Shown here piece by piece: positions 63,506 through 64,000 of a stretch of DNA of 64,000 nt. The DNA is taken from positions 9,339 through 73,338 of the forward strand of contig CAZNFR010000004.1 of the NCBI GenBank assembly GCA_964572225.1, written 5' to 3'. A program made the position numbers and the translations under genes. Within the stretch, counting starts at the first letter, position 1. Each line of letters begins with the position of its first letter. The notes below the pieces were generated by a model, which searched no databases, was not told the origin of the DNA, and saw only the letters and a program-made list of their open reading frames with translations. The DNA is from CAZNFR01 sp964572225. Its GTDB lineage: Bacteria > Bacteroidota > Bacteroidia > Bacteroidales > GCA-2748055.

Positions 63506-64000
63506 ATGAAAAAAATTGAAGTTAAGCAGCATGATATCAGTGATTGTGGTGCTGCCTGTTTATCATCGGTGGTCAGGTATTTTGGCCTTAATGAAAGTAT
63601 TTCAAGGATAAGGCAATATGCTGGTACGGGAAAAAGGGGAACCAACCTAAAAGGGATGATGGAGGCGGCGGGAAAGCTGGGGCTGAATACCCGGGCGGTA
63701 AAAGTGGAGGAAAGTCTCCTGGAAAGTGTTCCCCTACCAGCCATTGCCCACCTGAAAATCAAAAATGTCTGGTATCACTTTGTGGTGATCTATTCCTTTA
63801 CCCGAAATCATATCAGAATAATGGACCCGGCCACCGGAAGACTCGAATCCAGAAAGATTAAGGAATTCAAGGATGAATGGACAGGGGTAATGTTGCTGCT
63901 TTCACCTTCTGAAAGATTTTCACCAGGCAGGCGGGTAAGTTCAACCTACCAAAGATTATGGGCATTAATCTCACCGCACCGGCAGGTCCTGTTGCATGCG
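63506..64000 (+). CDS. C39-peptidase-containing ABC transporter (N-terminal part; continues beyond the window)
   Basis: 165 residues are visible and the frame runs off the end. It starts with the C39 bacteriocin-processing peptidase: Gln8 and Cys14 in KQHDISDCGAACLSSV, His91 in VWYHFVVIY and Asp107 in RIMDPATG, the complete catalytic set. From about residue 145 the sequence leads into the transporter membrane domain (YQRLWALISPHRQVLL). This family cleaves after the double glycine of leader peptides and exports the cores in one step. Its position after six such peptides makes it their probable maturation and export machine. Confidence 0.92.
   Translation, partial: MKKIEVKQHDISDCGAACLSSVVRYFGLNESISRIRQYAGTGKRGTNLKGMMEAAGKLGLNTRAVKVEESLLESVPLPAIAHLKIKNVWYHFVVIYSFTRNHIRIMDPATGRLESRKIKEFKDEWTGVMLLLSPSERFSPGRRVSSTYQRLWALISPHRQVLLHA

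Overview
The window looks like chromosomal DNA from a member of the phylum Bacteroidota, probably an environmental or marine lineage near Bacteroidales/Marinilabiliales; no genus can be named from the sequence alone. The reasons are an ECF sigma/FecR/TonB-receptor/DUF4249 locus, a CHU_C-type (type IX secretion) C-terminal domain, HDLKNP-type histidine kinases, many short-signal lipoproteins, A-rich starts without Shine-Dalgarno sequences, and repeated TAnnTTTG -7 promoter boxes upstream of genes. A run of ten N at 43536-43545 shows that this is a scaffolded draft or metagenome assembly, and a few genes carry frameshifts that may be assembly errors.

Layout. 1-8.4 kb: 3' part of a propeller/Y_Y_Y/PAS histidine kinase, a lipoprotein, then (minus strand) ECF sigma factor, FecR anti-sigma factor, STN-type TonB receptor and DUF4249 lipoprotein. 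8.4-16.6 kb: amidotransferase, MscS channel, methyltransferase, a LytTR regulator with a damaged receiver domain, two lipoproteins, a 7TM-SpoIIE phosphatase and a P-loop kinase. 16.6-22.2 kb: a trehalose locus, with a beta-phosphoglucomutase/GH65 phosphorylase fusion divergent from bifunctional OtsA-OtsB. 22.3-30 kb: methyltransferase, divergent from purL, then DUF2490, VTC polyphosphate polymerase, DUF4956 and an exported gamma-glutamyl hydrolase-like protein in one tight run. 30-34.7 kb: an intergenic region rich in inverted repeats, a GH13 lipoprotein, a frameshifted exported protein, SiaC-like protein divergent from a MESH1-like ppGpp hydrolase, and tsaD. 34.8-41.8 kb: TamB (frameshifted near its end) and an ExbB-ExbD-ExbD-TonB operon. 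41.8-45.8 kb: TauE permease, glyA (crossed by the N gap), ClC channel. 46-59 kb: CHU_C protein, RelA/SpoT, Fur-like regulator, purA, a DUF6263-like protein, a multi-PAS kinase, a small outer-membrane protein, threonine dehydratase, ChbG-like deacetylase, a thioredoxin-glutaredoxin fusion and an orphan GroES.

The most distinctive part is 59.4-64 kb. A TPR histidine kinase and an 80-residue HTH protein precede a perfect 14-bp palindrome and then an array of six small genes, each encoding a peptide with a double-glycine leader and a different, Trp- or hydrophobe-rich core. These are followed by two single-membrane-span small proteins and the start of an ABC transporter with an N-terminal C39 peptidase (Cys, His and Asp all present). 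This is a complete-looking cassette for maturation and export of several leader peptides, probably an unmodified bacteriocin-like or signalling-peptide system. One of the small membrane proteins repeats the NWEDxKxGxxDG motif found in the core of the fourth peptide.

No tRNA, rRNA, CRISPR array, transposase or prophage was seen.
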